Below, one piece after another: positions 9,098 to 20,044 of a stretch of DNA of 64,000 nucleotides. This stretch comes from Diadema setosum (lineage: Eukaryota; Echinodermata; Echinoidea; Diadematoida; Diadematidae): contig CM067070.1 in assembly GCA_033980235.1 (NCBI GenBank), positions 1,692,478 to 1,756,477 of the forward strand, in the 5' to 3' direction. The notes beneath the pieces are model-generated. The model made no database searches and was not told where the DNA came from. It saw only the letters and a list, made by a program, of their open reading frames with translations. Every line of letters starts with the position of its first letter. Position 1 is the stretch's first letter. The translations under genes and the position numbers were made by a program.

Positions 9098-11642
9098 GTG
9101 AGTAAGAATCTCATAATACTAATTGAACGTGTGTAGGGAAATACCCGGGTGATAATAGAGCATGTTTCTTTCTCAAGCACGCGTCAACGCTTATTGTCGT
9201 GCTTTGCGTATATACAATGTACAGTGCCAGTGCAGTGGCCAGGCCCGGTTGTCTCTGCATTTCTTAATTTAGTTCCCAAATCGGATATTGTAGAATCTAA
9301 ACCACTCCGTCTTTCATCGAGTTAATCTACTGTGGTTATGTTTACTGAAACTGAAACATGATTTAGTTTTGTCCTCACTACATTTCGAGGTTGATGATGT
9401 AATGTTGCTCTAACGTTACTACCTAACCAAAATTCAAAAGTAAATAATCTGTAGAATCTACTTAAAATAGTCACATTGTCGGTACGGTATCGGTATACGG
9501 TATAGAGGTTCTAACGTTAGATCCACTCGTTGCTTCAATTTTTACGTAACTTAGCATCATTATTGAAAGTTAATTTCATTAAATTCCCCTGCTAAATCTA
9601 ATTTTCATGTATGTTTCTGCTGCTTGTTTTACCACCAGATCTAGAGAAACTGTACAACATTCCACAGACACAGTAACACACACAGCTAGATAGGGCACTG
9701 CACACTTTACAGAGACTAACCCATGCCATGGGCATGCATTTTCCCTATTCTGTTCCCATAACTGGTTCTGTAGCATAGTGGCCTACTTTTTTTTTTTTTC
9801 AGTTGTCCTTGACAATGTTGTATTGGTTGTTTTACATGTAATGGGCATTATTGCAAAATACAATGTAGGTCCCCACTCCGTTCACCTCCAGTCATTTCGT
9901 CAAAGCCGGGGACTTCTTTCTTGTGAGTTGTAGACTTTGCACATACAATTGTATATTATGAACACACACGCAGAACGAGAGGGGACCGACATCACGATTT
10001 GGCCTTTACTTGTCATGTCAGACCAGAAATTTAACAATCTCTGAAAATTTGCTCGTGCAACAGTGGTTTTTAGGGCCTACTAATAGGATGTTCTGGGACC
10101 GTCAGACCAGTGCCAGTGCAGTGTTTGCTGCGTTGTGATGTAAATGCAGCGTGTCTATGGCCAAGGCTTTTATGGCATGCTGTCAGTGTAAAGGGAATTT
10201 TGGAGTAGGTGATGTAAAGCAAATAATGGGTACCTACCAATTTTGGGCATGTGGCAGTAACAACAACGAATTGTTGTCACTACTAATTTGACTTAGGTCA
10301 GGACAAGGGTGACGGGCTGGCTGATTGCCATTTTAGCATTGTGCACAAATTCACACAGTCTAGCCTCAACCAGTTCTCTATGACCGGTATATGACAAGTA
10401 GGGTTACTAATAGACAATTTATATGTCACCGGAGTCTAATATTGTAGATTAAGTGTGGTTGATTGATGAATGTTACATTCTGTCCTTTGTCTCATTATAA
10501 TGACGACAGAGGAGGAGAGCTGGGTCTGGGAGCCTAGCTTTAGAAACTATACCGAACAGATTAAGAACAGTTGTTAAAGGGAAATGTTATCACTAATAAC
10601 AGAAATGCAGCAGAGAGAAGAACATTGGTGAAGAGAATTATGGTTGAGATGAAACAAGGGAAGTGTTAACAGAAATAGGAAGGATGATGAGGTAAAGGAA
10701 GTTATACAGTTAGCCAAGTGGTGATCCCTTACAGTGACAAAATCAAATTGTTGTCACTTCAAATTTGACTTGGGTCAGGTTGAGGATGGTAAGCTGGCTG
10801 ATAGTCATCTGTCACCCAAAGTCTTACAATCTAGCCTCTACTACATGTACATGTAGTTCTCTCTGTATGACAAGTATGTCTACAAGTATGTTTGTCAACA
10901 CAGTTCTTTTCACATACAGTTTAACATCAATGTTCTGTTCTGTGTAAGGTAAACTTCCATTTCAGCATATCTTAAACGGTGATACATTGTACATGTTTCT
11001 TCTTCTCTAGTCTTAATTTTTTTTTGGTTTGGTATCTCGTATGTTGTTCTTTGTTTCTCGTCTAGTCCCTCTCTCTCATGCCATGAATAGTAATTGGATG
11101 ACGGTGATGATAATGATAGCAATAAGTTGTTAAAACTATTATTATTGCATTCATTTAATTGATTGAGGCCAATTTAGGCTATTTATTCAGCAAAATAAAA
11201 CACAAAAACATACAGTATGATAATAGTGGCGTTTACGATGAGAGCCAGGCAACCTTGAAAGCATCTTGTTAATTGTGCTTATACAGTAGGATGCCTACAC
11301 AGGAAAATACTTGGCAACATTACAAATAATTCTGTGTGAAGTCGAGTAGATAAAACAAGACACCATCACATACACTCACACGCACAACACATACACTCCC
11401 ATATAGTAAGACAGGATAGAAAGTATGTTGTCTAGTCAATCAAGGGTAACTGTTAAAAAAAGGAGCACTTCAGTAAGCACTGAAATGTAGAAAGAGTTGT
11501 GCTGTATTTCAAAGCGGTACTTTTACACCCCCCCCCCCCCCTTTATGGAATTCCTGGATCCGCTCCTGATTAACTCAGGACAGTATAAGTATGCTATTAA
11601 AAAGGTCAAACCTTCTACCGTTTTCTCTTCTGTTGTCTATAG
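9098..11642 (+). other. Candidate first intron of the unit gene (copy 1)
   Basis: Non-coding. It has polypyrimidine-AG acceptor-like sites (for example a T-run then CAG at about 9787-9801), a short palindromic ACATGTACATGT near 10841, and near 11521-11567 a C-run with CTTTATGGAATTCCTGGATC, the end of a hAT-like MITE. No recognisable protein. Equivalent stretches are 27156-29701 and 40332-42877. Confidence 0.45.
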
Positions 11643-11892
11643 ACTACTACAGTTCAGCATGCAAAATGACCAAGACTGGGAAGCCGTACAGCTGTTGGGA
11701 CCATATTATGAGATTGTGTGCAAGAGGACAGTATCGGTTTGGTGTAGGCCAATAACCAGGTGGAAAAAAAAGTGGAAGGAGGTGAAAAAGAGGATTGATG
11801 CCTGCCACCTTCATGGTTCCATCTGAAGAAGCAAGCTGTTGGTGTGTTTGGAGCTATGCTGGCCTGCAAACATCAATAGGCCCTACCACGAG
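11643..11892 (+). pseudogene. Candidate internal exon A (copy 1)
   Basis: A pyrimidine-rich tract ending CTATAG precedes it and CGAG/GTGAGT follows, so both splice signals are good. One frame runs the whole exon (DWEAVQLLGPYYEIV, then WKKKWKEVKKRIDACHLHG, then LLVCLELCW) but has a TGA near 11824; the overlapping frame (TGKPYSCWDHIMRLCARGQ) also stops. No domain recognised. The same stop occurs in all three copies, so the damage predates amplification, or the transcript is non-coding. Confidence 0.4.
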
Positions 11893-11940
11893 GTGAGTTT
11901 TTTTTTTTTTTTGTTTTTTTTTTTTTGTTTTGTTTTGATA

Positions 11941-12429
11941 CCTCCGCCAAGGGAGGAGGTTATGTTTTCGTTATGGTTTGTTTGTTTGTTAGTTTGTCCG
12001 TGTGCAACATTAACTCAAAAAGTAGTTAACGGTTTGGATTAAACTTGCAGGAAAGGTTTAGAATGACACAAGTAACAAACGATTAACTTTTGGTAGTGAT
12101 CCGAGAATTTTGGGGGAATTTATGAAGGATTTGTTATATTTTGGCAGGTAGGGTCAATGAACTTGGGAGTTCAGGCTGCACATATTTGAGGTTTACATGT
12201 GCGCACTAAAGTGCGTGCTCTAGTTTCTGCTAGGGCTAGGCTCGCCATGCAGCTGAGGGTTTGTGACGTAACAAAGGCTTCTATATTGGGAAATCGGGCG
12301 ACATTTAGCACACAATGCTACAAGTACCTATGGGTGGAAATCACTGACATCTCTATGGAAGAACAAGATCAGTGGTGGAAATGAGCTGCATGCTTGGCGG
12401 AGGTCTGCGCTCTCCGAGTGCTTTTCTAG
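11941..12429 (+). mobile_element. Helitron-like non-autonomous element, short type (copy 1)
   Basis: Begins CCTCCGCCAAGGGAGGAGGT, a small hairpin. It ends with GGCGGAGGTCTGCGCTCTCC, then GAGTGCTTTTCTAG followed by T. A terminal hairpin shortly before CTAG is the 3-prime signature of Helitron-like elements. The interior has TTTGTTTGTTTGTTAGTTTG and no ORF. Closely similar repeats are common in marine invertebrate genomes (recalled, not searched). It inserted just downstream of exon A. Confidence 0.6.
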
Positions 12430-13110
12430 TTTTGTTTTGCTTTGTTTTTGTTTTTGTTTTGTTTATGTTTTTGTTTTTAGTCCCCTGAGTTGTCAGATTA
12501 AATATTTCCATCCTCATGTTTTGCAAAACATAGCTGTACATGTGATGCAGAGCTCATACAGACTGTTGTAAATGTCCAATACATTCTATATTACGGTAGG
12601 TTCAGAGATTGTTTGCTGGGGAATTTAAAGTGATGCAATATTGGAAAGAAGTGAAGAAAGTCTAATTTCAACTGCAGCCTCTAGATCATATTATGTATGA
12701 TGAAAAAGAATAGAAGTCTGTCTGAAATGTCACTTAAAAAAGTCCAAATAAAACATTGAAATTGGTGAAATACTTTGTGCACACTAAACTGTAACCAATT
12801 TTCAAGTCATTCATCTTAGAAGTCATGCCTTAGACCTAATCTTTTTGTACCAGCAAGTTCTTGTCCAAAATGTGTTATTGCGATTCTACATGATAAACTA
12901 TTTGTATGTTGAAATTACAATTTGACTTTTGGTATGACTTTCAGCCCAGGACTGTAATACTGTATCAGAGGGATGAGAGTGATTGTACCTCGGAGTGGAC
13001 ATGAATTTAGTGTTAGTCTGTCTTTGAATGCTATTTTTTTTTTTCAGTTATGAACTAAGCTCCAAATATGCCTTTGAAATGAAATTCTGACCCTCAGCCT
13101 ACAATTTTAA
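12430..13110. other. Intronic spacer (copy 1)
   Basis: AT-rich, no gene. Contains TTTTG-rich low complexity at 12430-12480, an acceptor-like T-run plus CAG near 13033-13046, and the only clear substitution between copies (C at 12553; T at 30611 and 43787). Equivalents are 30488-31168 and 43664-44344. Confidence 0.55.
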
Positions 13111-14270
13111 GCCTCCGCCACGAAGTGTCGCCGGAGGCATTATGTTTTCAGGTTGTCTGTCCTTCCGTCCGTCCGTCCGTCCTTCTGTCCGTCATGAAAT
13201 TTGTGGACAGCGTAACAAAAAAAAAAAAACAAAAACCTATGAGGCATCCTAATAAGACTTGGTATGTATGTGCATGAGTGAACGAAGTTGTGCCTATTAA
13301 CTTTTGGGTGCTCATGCTCAAGGTCAAAGGTCAAGGTCAAATGGCAAAAAAAAAAAAATCACTATTTTCCCCTTATCTATGCAATGCCTGAAGGTTTTTC
13401 TTTAATCTTGATGCAAACATGTGATACCAAATAAAGATTCTCCAGAGAGTTTGGAATTATGAGGTCAAAGTTTAAAGGTGAGAGGTCAAGTTAAAATGTC
13501 GAAATTTCACCCTTTTTTCTCCATATCTTGGAAATGGTTCATGGCATCGTCATAGAATGTAATTACATGTATGCATGTACTTACTAGCAGTGATCATCTA
13601 GGGAATGTAGGGATCATGGGTCAAAGGTCAGGGGTCAACGATGAAGGTCAACTCAAAATTTCATTTGTTCCCTCATATTTCTGCAATATTTCCAAGATTT
13701 TTCTTGAAACTTGATATATTGCCGAATAGAGATTTTCTAGGAAGTTTCTTGCCCAAAGGTCAAGTGAAAGTGCTAAATTTCACTTCTTCTTTTTTTCCAT
13801 ATCTCGAAAGTGACTCAAGATATCATCATAAAACTTAGTACATATTAATGCATGTTCTACCTGACGGTGATTCTCTCTGAAATTTTAGGGTCATAGGGTC
13901 TAAGGTCCAGGGTCAAAGGCCAAGTAAGAATGCAAAAATTGTAGTATTTAATACATGAATTACACTTTTTCTCCATACTTTGAAAGTTACTAAATGCATA
14001 GACTTATAAAAGTGTCAAAAGTCAAGTAAAGATTCTCAAATCCCCAAATACAATTGTACCTGCATTCTTAGGCAGTGTAGTCATCCATCCAATTAAAGCT
14101 AGTTCAAGGAAAGTGAACATTCAACACATTTGTGACAAACCTGTCATTCTAATATTTTGCCAGTTATGTGAAACTGTAATCACACATTGTCAAGATGTTG
14201 TACTATAGACCTATTAGGAGAATGATGCAGTATGGCAGAGGCATACCAGTCGCCGTAGCGACATTTCTAG
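13111..14270 (+). mobile_element. Helitron-like non-autonomous element, long type with AGGTCA repeats (copy 1)
   Basis: Starts with a GCCTCCGCC...GGAGGC hairpin and GTCCGTCCGTCCGTCC. It ends with the perfect hairpin GTCGCCGTAGCGAC, then ATTTCTAG, matching a Helitron-like 3-prime end. The interior is a degenerate tandem series of about 200-bp blocks, each with CCATATCT..GAAATGG, CATGTACTACCTGACGGTGA-like words and GGTCAAAGGTCA. No ORF. An inverted relative is at 24266-25343 and an interrupted one at 17253-18195. Confidence 0.65.
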
Positions 14271-14631
14271 TTGTTGTTTGTTTGTTTGTTTGTTTGGGGA
14301 AGTGAATTGTGTGCTACAGTATTCAGGTTTGTCCCATGGATTCAATTGGAGCTCTTTTCCTGTTAAATAGATATCAAGAAGTCCTTGTAATTTGCGACAA
14401 AGAATGAACCATCTGATTACATTAAATCAGCACAATAACAACAGTAACATACATAGCTATAAAAAATATTTTACCCATTTGAGAGATTTCTTTCTTCTTC
14501 TTTCCAGTTATCTAGGTCTAATGGTTACAGCAGTCTGTTATTATCCTTCTTTAAATTTGAATTTTTATGGTCATGACAAGTATGTGGAGGTGTATTACAT
14601 TGGAATTTACATTTATTTTTCTCACAAACAG

Positions 14632-15015
14632 CCGACTAAGAAAAGCAGTGAAGGCATTTCACCTGTGACAAGCATCTCATCATCTGCAGCAACAAGGCAT
14701 CCAGCAACTGAGTCAGTGTCAGCATGTGCTCAGCCTCCATTACCTGCTCAACCTCAACAATCTGCTCGGCTTCAACAACCTGCATCTTCCGAGCAACAGT
14801 ATTCAAACTAGGCAGCAAGAGAATGTGGCCTGTGTCACTGAAATATCTTAGTCAAAGACTTTGCAGAGCATCATGACTGTACCATGCACAGGTGTCTTGC
14901 CAGATATGTGGCAGAATGTGTCGTGTCCAAGTAGAAGAGATGCTTATTCAAGATATTGAACAGCACGCAACAACACAATCTTTGCCAGCTCTTCCAAGAC
15001 ATTCAGCAATGTATG
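14632..15015 (+). pseudogene. Candidate internal exon B with Cys/His motifs (copy 1)
   Basis: Preceded by TTTTTCTCACAAACAG and followed by GTATG/GTTAGT. It opens with a Ser/Pro/Gln-rich segment (SPVTSISSSAATRHPATESV, then AQPPLPAQPQQSARLQQPAS), which stops at TAG (about 14809). Another frame then shows ECGLC...DFAEHHDC, and a third shows CQICGRMC...EQHATTQ. These are C-x2-C...H(..)C patterns like a UBZ or C2H2-type zinc finger. The last of these frames exits in the phase (TATG/GA) that joins exon C. Frame changes and stops mean the coding chain is broken, identically in all copies. Zinc-finger identity is tentative. Confidence 0.45.
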
Positions 15016-15371
15016 GTTAGTATCATAATTGATGATTGTCTATTGGCTGATGAATTTTGTAAAAAAGTTAAGTGAAACGTATCAAAATTCCAAATTTCTT
15101 TCCTCCATCGTAAATGAACATGCTTGAAATGCTTGTAGAATTGTGGGACAATATTGACATATGTGTATTTTTTAACAGCTACACAAATTTACCGTAAAAG
15201 TTATGGAAGACAATTGATGCATCATTCATTTTGAACTAAGATCACATGCTCATCATACAAGTGATAAACTGAATTATACTTCTAAGAACTATGTGAATTA
15301 GTGTTGACCAGATTCTTTGAGTGATGCTGTATTCAAATTCATGAACTTCCTCTGTCGAAATGTTTTATTTG

Positions 15372-15890
15372 AATAATTATGCAGTACCCGCTGCATGCTA
15401 TAAGGATTAGGACCACCACTTGCTGTCTGGCGTAAGCTCTGTAGTCTAGTGGAGATGATGCCTGTCAGAAGATCAGGAGGCCGTTGGTTCAAATCCTGCT
15501 TGAGTACATTATGCCCATGATTTCTATTGTTTTGGCTGCTGGCAAAACACTGATCAGTTCAGACCTAGTGCTTATTTACGTCGGTGTAGGGCCATTTGTC
15601 TGTCAGTTGCAATGGAAGCATCTTGACGGAAGAATTTCATTAATTTGAATAATTTAGCAGTATCCGCTGCATGCCATAAGGATCAGAACCACCACTTGCT
15701 GTCAGGCGAAAGCTTGGTGGTCTAGTGGAGATGACGCCTGTCCGAAGATCAGAAGGTCATAGATTCAAATCCTGCTTGAGTACATATGCCCATAATGTCT
15801 TTTTGTCATGGCTACTACTAAAAGACACTGATTAGTTCAGTGCTTATTGAAATCAGTGTAGAGCAATATGTCAATCAACTGCAATGATGC
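15372..15890 (+). mobile_element. tRNA-like SINE, tandem dimer (copy 1)
   Basis: Two related blocks about 285-295 bases apart. Each has an A-box-like TGGTCTAGTGG (TAGTCTAGTGG in the first, about 15439; second about 15718) and a B-box-like GGTTCAAATCC (about 15486) or GATTCAAATCC (about 15770), with the same leader (CCACCACTTGCTGTC) and tail (CTGCTTGAGTACA). The spacing fits an internal RNA polymerase III promoter. No clean cloverleaf with intact acceptor pairing can be drawn, so I call a tRNA-derived SINE rather than tRNA genes. It lies in the intron between exons B and C. Confidence 0.6.
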
Positions 15891-16069
15891 TGAATTGTAA
15901 TGTTGATAAGCAATGATTTCCCAGACATGGCTTTGTACGAATAAGTCTTAGAATAGTGAACAAAATAGATTGTATTTTTTTTTTATACTTGTCAGCTGTG
16001 CATGATACACATGAGATATTGAAATATGTGTATGTGAAAATATTCTGCATTGTTTGTTTTGTCATGCAG

Positions 16070-16188
16070 GAAAGACACGGCCCCCTGCCACAGTATCCCA
16101 GCCCCCTGCGGAAGAATCTGTACCCACTGATGAAGAATCTGTGCCCCCTGCTGAAGAATCTGTACCTCCTGCTGAAGATTTATTTTGA
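16070..16188 (+). pseudogene. Candidate terminal coding exon C, Pro/Glu repeats (copy 1)
   Basis: Acceptor TTTTGTCATGCAG precedes it. The frame in phase with exon B reads four 9-10 residue repeats of the type PPAEESVP (one variant with PTDEESVP) and ends at TGA (16186-16188). The acceptor, the phase match and the period-30 repeat support a genuine former exon. No clear AATAAA follows within the next 150 bases. Low-complexity acidic Pro/Glu tails carry little functional information. Confidence 0.5.
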
Positions 16189-17252
16189 CACCGCAATTTT
16201 TCAAACTTGTGTTTGTATTTGTTAATACTATATAAAAAGTTCAGATAAAAAGTTGCCCATTTAGCATTCATTCAAAAGTTAGAGCTTAAAATCTGATACG
16301 CACACACACACACACAAAAGAAAAAATTGTTGTATATGTAACTAGCATAATGAACATAATTTAGAGAAAACAACCATGTTTTTGGAAAAAATAGCTCTTT
16401 ATTCTTGGAGATTATGCGATAGGGAACATGCCTGGCAATTTTCGCCGCGATAGTTTGATCGATGGCCAAGATCTTAAGGAGGAGCCCAAACAACCCTCTC
16501 CCCCATTTTCCCCATTATCGGGCGACTGGAGGTCAAGATCTGAGGAGGGGGACAAATAAGTTCCAACCCCACACTTGGATTAGGAAGGGTTAAATGTGAG
16601 TTGTGTATCACAGAATATTTGCATTATATATCTTATATGACAGTGACATGTTGTCATGATACCCTCATCATAAAAGATTTTGGGTTGTCTGTTCAAACTT
16701 GTTTTAGCACACTTGCATGAACTAGCAGTAATCTTTCATGATTAATATGATTAACCTGGGAAAATGAAACCTTGAGAAAGTTGACAATGGCTCTTGATAT
16801 CTTTAAAGGTACTAAACTTTTTTAATAATTTCAAGCAATAATATTCATTACCAGCAAAGTCATGGGTTTTTCCATCAGGACAACATCATGCCAACTCAAA
16901 AACACTGTACATGGTCTAGTGTGTGAAAAGGTCACATAATTTCACTCAGAATGTAAGGACTGATATATCCTTAACACTTTAATTTGGTTGGGTTATTTTT
17001 CTGTAATGTATGTTTGCAGATGTCTTCAAGAGAGCAGAGCTCTCCCAGCCCCCCCCCCCCCCTTGCAATTCAGTACATACAAAACTGTAAAGTTGGGTGT
17101 TTTTGTTTTTGTTAAAAAAAAACCCAACAATTTATGCTAATGTATGCATAATGTCACAATTTGCTGAAAAATCACTTTAAAAACTGCACAAAAAGGCATA
17201 TTTTTGGTAAATTTGGTGGATGAAAAAATTGTAATCATTTTTTCTTTTATGA
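16189..17252. other. Non-coding stretch after exon C (copy 1)
   Basis: Contains a short CA tract (about 16301-16316), GC-rich matter at 16440-16600, and a C-run at about 17049-17062. Nothing coding is supported. Equivalents are 34247-35310 and 47423-48486. Confidence 0.55.
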
Positions 17253-18195
17253 TGCCTCCTCCACAAATTGTAACCAGAGACATTGTTTTGGGGTTGTCCA
17301 TCCCTCCTTCCATCAGTCAGTAATCAGTTTTGTGGACAGCATAACTTAAAGGGAACCCAACCCAAAGGGCGATGTGGATTGAGTGATAGCAGCAACATTA
17401 GTAGAACACATCCGTGAAAGTTTGAGGAAAATTGGACAAGCGATGGAAAAGTTTTGAATTTTTAAAGTTTTGGTGTTGGAACCGCTGGATAAGGAGGCTA
17501 GAGGTTATGACGTATGTGTGGACAACAATTCAAAAAATATTAAAGAAATTGCACCAAAATTCACTTTTCTAGCATGATGAAAGAGCACATGACTAACTGC
17601 TTTCAGAAAAACAAGGGAATACTCAATTTACTCAGTCCACAATTCTCTTTGAGGTTGGTTCCCTTTAAGAACCATTTTAGGTATCCAAATGAAACTTGGC
17701 ATAAACAGTGAGTATGAGAGAAGGAAGTTGCGCCTCTCAACTTTTGGTTGCACATGTTCAAGGTCAATGGCCATGGTCAATTTTTAAAAATTTGTCTGTA
17801 TACATATTACCTGATAAAGTTGCATTGGTAAAATTCTGGCCTATGGGATCAGAGGTCAAAGGTCAAATGAAAATGCTAAAATTCTATTTTTCCCATATCT
17901 CAGAAATGGCTCATGGTATCATCATGATATTTAGTGGATATGCATGTACTGCCTGACAGTTATTCTTTGGGATTTGGGCGACATTGGTCAAGGCTGAAAG
18001 GTCAGGTTCAGAGGCTAAAATTCCATTTTATTTGATTACTCTTTTTCTCCATTCCCTGGAGATGAATAACAAGTCTAGGCACAAGAATACACATACCTCA
18101 CTGCCCAATGATTCGTAAAGAAAGATTTTTGCCATGGGGTCAAAGGTCAAGAGAAAACGTTCAAATGTCACATTATGAACTTATTATGAAACTTT
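17253..18195 (+). mobile_element. Helitron-like AGGTCA element, split by a MITE (copy 1)
   Basis: Starts GCCTCCTCCACAAATTGT and has GTCCATCCCTCC, a relative of the GTCCGTCC block at 13111-14270. After interruption at 17346-17668 it resumes with AACTTGGCATAAACAGTGAG and several GGTCAAAGGTCA blocks. The 3-prime hairpin end is not found: another MITE begins at 18196. Equivalents are 35311-36253 and 48487-49429. Confidence 0.55.
17346..17668. mobile_element. TTAA-flanked MITE, AGGGAACC family (copy 1)
   Basis: TTAA then AGGGAACCCAACC at the left, and GGTTGGTTCCCT then TTAA at the right, 323 bp in all. TTAA duplications with AGGG-starting inverted repeats suit Kolobok- or piggyBac-type non-autonomous elements. 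The host Helitron-like sequence is contiguous across it when compared with 13197-13280. Equivalents are 35404-35726 and 48580-48902. Confidence 0.7.
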
Positions 18196-18578
18196 TTAAA
18201 GGGGGTGGCTAGTAACTGATCAGTGGGAATCAGTGAGAATGCTAGGGGGATGATTGTTCCAATCCTGGTGGGATTGATTTTAGAGTATTTCATATATGTG
18301 TGAAAATGATTTGCTTCAGAATGGTCTCATATTCAAGTAATGTGCAGTTCAGTGTTTCCAGGTTAGCATGACTGTGCAGTGAAGGGGTGATCGTTAACGA
18401 TCACCCCGTCACTGCACAGTCATGCTAACCTGGAAACATTACTTGAATATGAGACCATTCTGGAGCAAATGATTTTCACACAATAGATCTATATAATGTA
18501 CTCTAAAATGAATCCCACAAGGCTTGGAACAATTATCCCCAGCATTCCCACTGATTAGTTACTAGCCATCCCCTTTAA
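18196..18578. mobile_element. TTAA-flanked hairpin MITE, AGGGGGTGGC family (copy 1)
   Basis: TTAA then AGGGGGTGGCTAGTAACT at the left and AGTTACTAGCCATCCCCT then TTAA at the right. The whole 383 bp folds back on GTTAAC near 18396, with long perfect stems around the centre (GGGGTGATCGTTAACGATCA and so on). No coding capacity. Confidence 0.85.
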
Positions 18579-18786
18579 GACATATATGTGTCAGTTTCCA
18601 GAATGTTTTATGATTATATCATAAAATTGTTTAGGCTACCAATACTTTGTACGTGTAGTTGCATACTTGTCAGTTGCCTCAGGAAACATGTACAGCATAT
18701 ACAGCTGTATTGCCTACCAAATAACAATGTATATTATATTGAATGATTCTGATGACTTATTATGTTTATTGGTAGAGGAATGATAA

Positions 18787-19215
18787 GGGGGGGGGGGGGC
18801 TCATCCCCTGGCCTAGTTTTGGTTTGTCTTGTTGCATTATTTCATGTGCTCAGTAAAGTAAGGGACCTTTTATGAACATTATGAACTTATTATGAACATT
18901 ATTAAGACATATTATATAACATAAATGTCAGAATGTTAAGAAGGGGGGGGGGGGGGGCTCCTCCCCTGGCCTAGTTTTGGTTTGTCTTGTTGCATTATTT
19001 CATGTGCTCAGTAAAGTAAGGGACCTTTTATGAACATTATGAACTTATTATGAACATTATTAAGACATATTATATAACATAAATGTCAGAATGTTAAGAA
19101 GGGGGGGGGGGGGGGCTCCTCCCCTGGCCTAGTTTTGGTTTGTCTTGTTGCATTATTTCATGTGCTCAGTAAAGTAAGGGACCTTTTATGAACATTATGA
19201 ACATTATTAAGACAT
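18787..19215. repeat. G-run minisatellite, three copies of about 157 bp (copy 1)
   Basis: Each copy starts with a run of about 13-17 G, then CTCCTCCCCTGGCCTAG, TTTGGTTTGTCTTGTTGC and a block of TTATGAACATTATGAAC words. G-runs begin at 18787, 18943 and 19101. The last copy is shorter, missing one TATGAACTTAT word. G-run lengths differ between array units, which may be sequencing noise. Equivalents are about 36845-37272 and 50021-50449. Confidence 0.9.
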
Positions 19216-19912
19216 ATATGTGTCAGTTTCCAGAATGTTTTATGATTATATCATGAAATTGTTTAGGCTACCAATACTTTGTACCTGTGGTTGCATACTT
19301 GCCAGTTGCCTCTAGGAAATATGTCCTGCATATACATCTGTATTGCCAGTGTACCAAATAACAATGCATAATATTATGTTGAATGATTTTGGTGACTTAT
19401 TATGTTAATTGATAGAGGCATTACATACTTGCCCAGCTCATTTTGGAAACACTTCCAGTTAAATATGTATGTGATATTTGCCGCAGGAAATAAGTGACTT
19501 TCTGTGACAGCATATGTAGTGAAAACATGGTGTACTTGACAGTTGCATCTGGAAACACTCCAGGTATTCATTGTCTGTGTGCAAAATGCCATGTAACATC
19601 TTGATGAATCTTGCCAAATTCATTTTAATGAAGATCATAGTTTTGAATAAAGAGAATATGAACCTTTTGGTTCAGATCATGTTAAATGAAGGTATGAATT
19701 TTTTTCCTCTCTTCCATTTTCATTTTATGTGTTTTACGAGTAAGTTCATGTGTATAATTTATGTTCATTGTAAAGTTTTGGTCTCTCCCATACATCAAAA
19801 ACGAGGCATAGACATCACTTTTCTGTGAATGGTGACATCAACAATTTGATGTACTCTTTCCATGAAATCTTTGAAGGTTTTTGTGGCGGTAAAACATTGG
19901 ATGGTAGAAGGC
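19216..19912. other. Unique AT-rich spacer (copy 1)
   Basis: The first part (about 19201-19400) is a diverged duplicate of 18580-18790: both read GACATATATGTGTCAGTTTC and TAGGCTACCAATACTTTGTA. No gene is supported. Equivalents are 37273-37969 and 50450-51146. Confidence 0.5.
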
Positions 19913-20016
19913 TTAAAGGTGCACCGCATATATTTTCAAGATTATGTGTTTGGCCCTGAAAAGGGCCTTCCCAGCCCGAATAAGACCTTTTCTAGAAAGA
20001 AGTGTTGCACCTTTAA
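19913..20016. mobile_element. TTAA-flanked short MITE, AGGTGCA family (copy 1)
   Basis: TTAA AGGTGCACC at the left and TTGCACCT TTAA at the right, with the inner palindrome GGCCCTGAAAAGGGCC; 104 bp. It is the third distinct TTAA family in the unit. Equivalents are 37970-38073 and 51147-51250. Confidence 0.7.
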
Positions 20017-20044
20017 GTTTTATACCACCCAATCTTCCTCCAAT

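Noticed and set aside
8796..9180. Pro/Gly/Arg-rich ORFs on both strands in the CpG island (71 and 99 codons, repeated in each unit)
   Set aside because: They overlap on opposite strands, follow base composition, lack any motif, and cross a strong splice donor. A promoter or non-coding first exon explains them better.
10910..11122. Minus-strand 70-codon ORF, repeated in each unit
   Set aside because: Conserved between copies only because the units are identical. No motif, and it lies inside the candidate intron.
14392..14811. 139-codon + strand ORF as one continuous protein
   Set aside because: The first 80 codons precede a splice acceptor and look intronic; only the part after 14632 is exon-like, and that is broken downstream.
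15439..15780. Two tRNA genes
   Set aside because: A-box and B-box motifs are present, but acceptor-stem pairing and a clean cloverleaf are not evident, and the blocks are embedded in a longer shared repeat, so a SINE is more likely.
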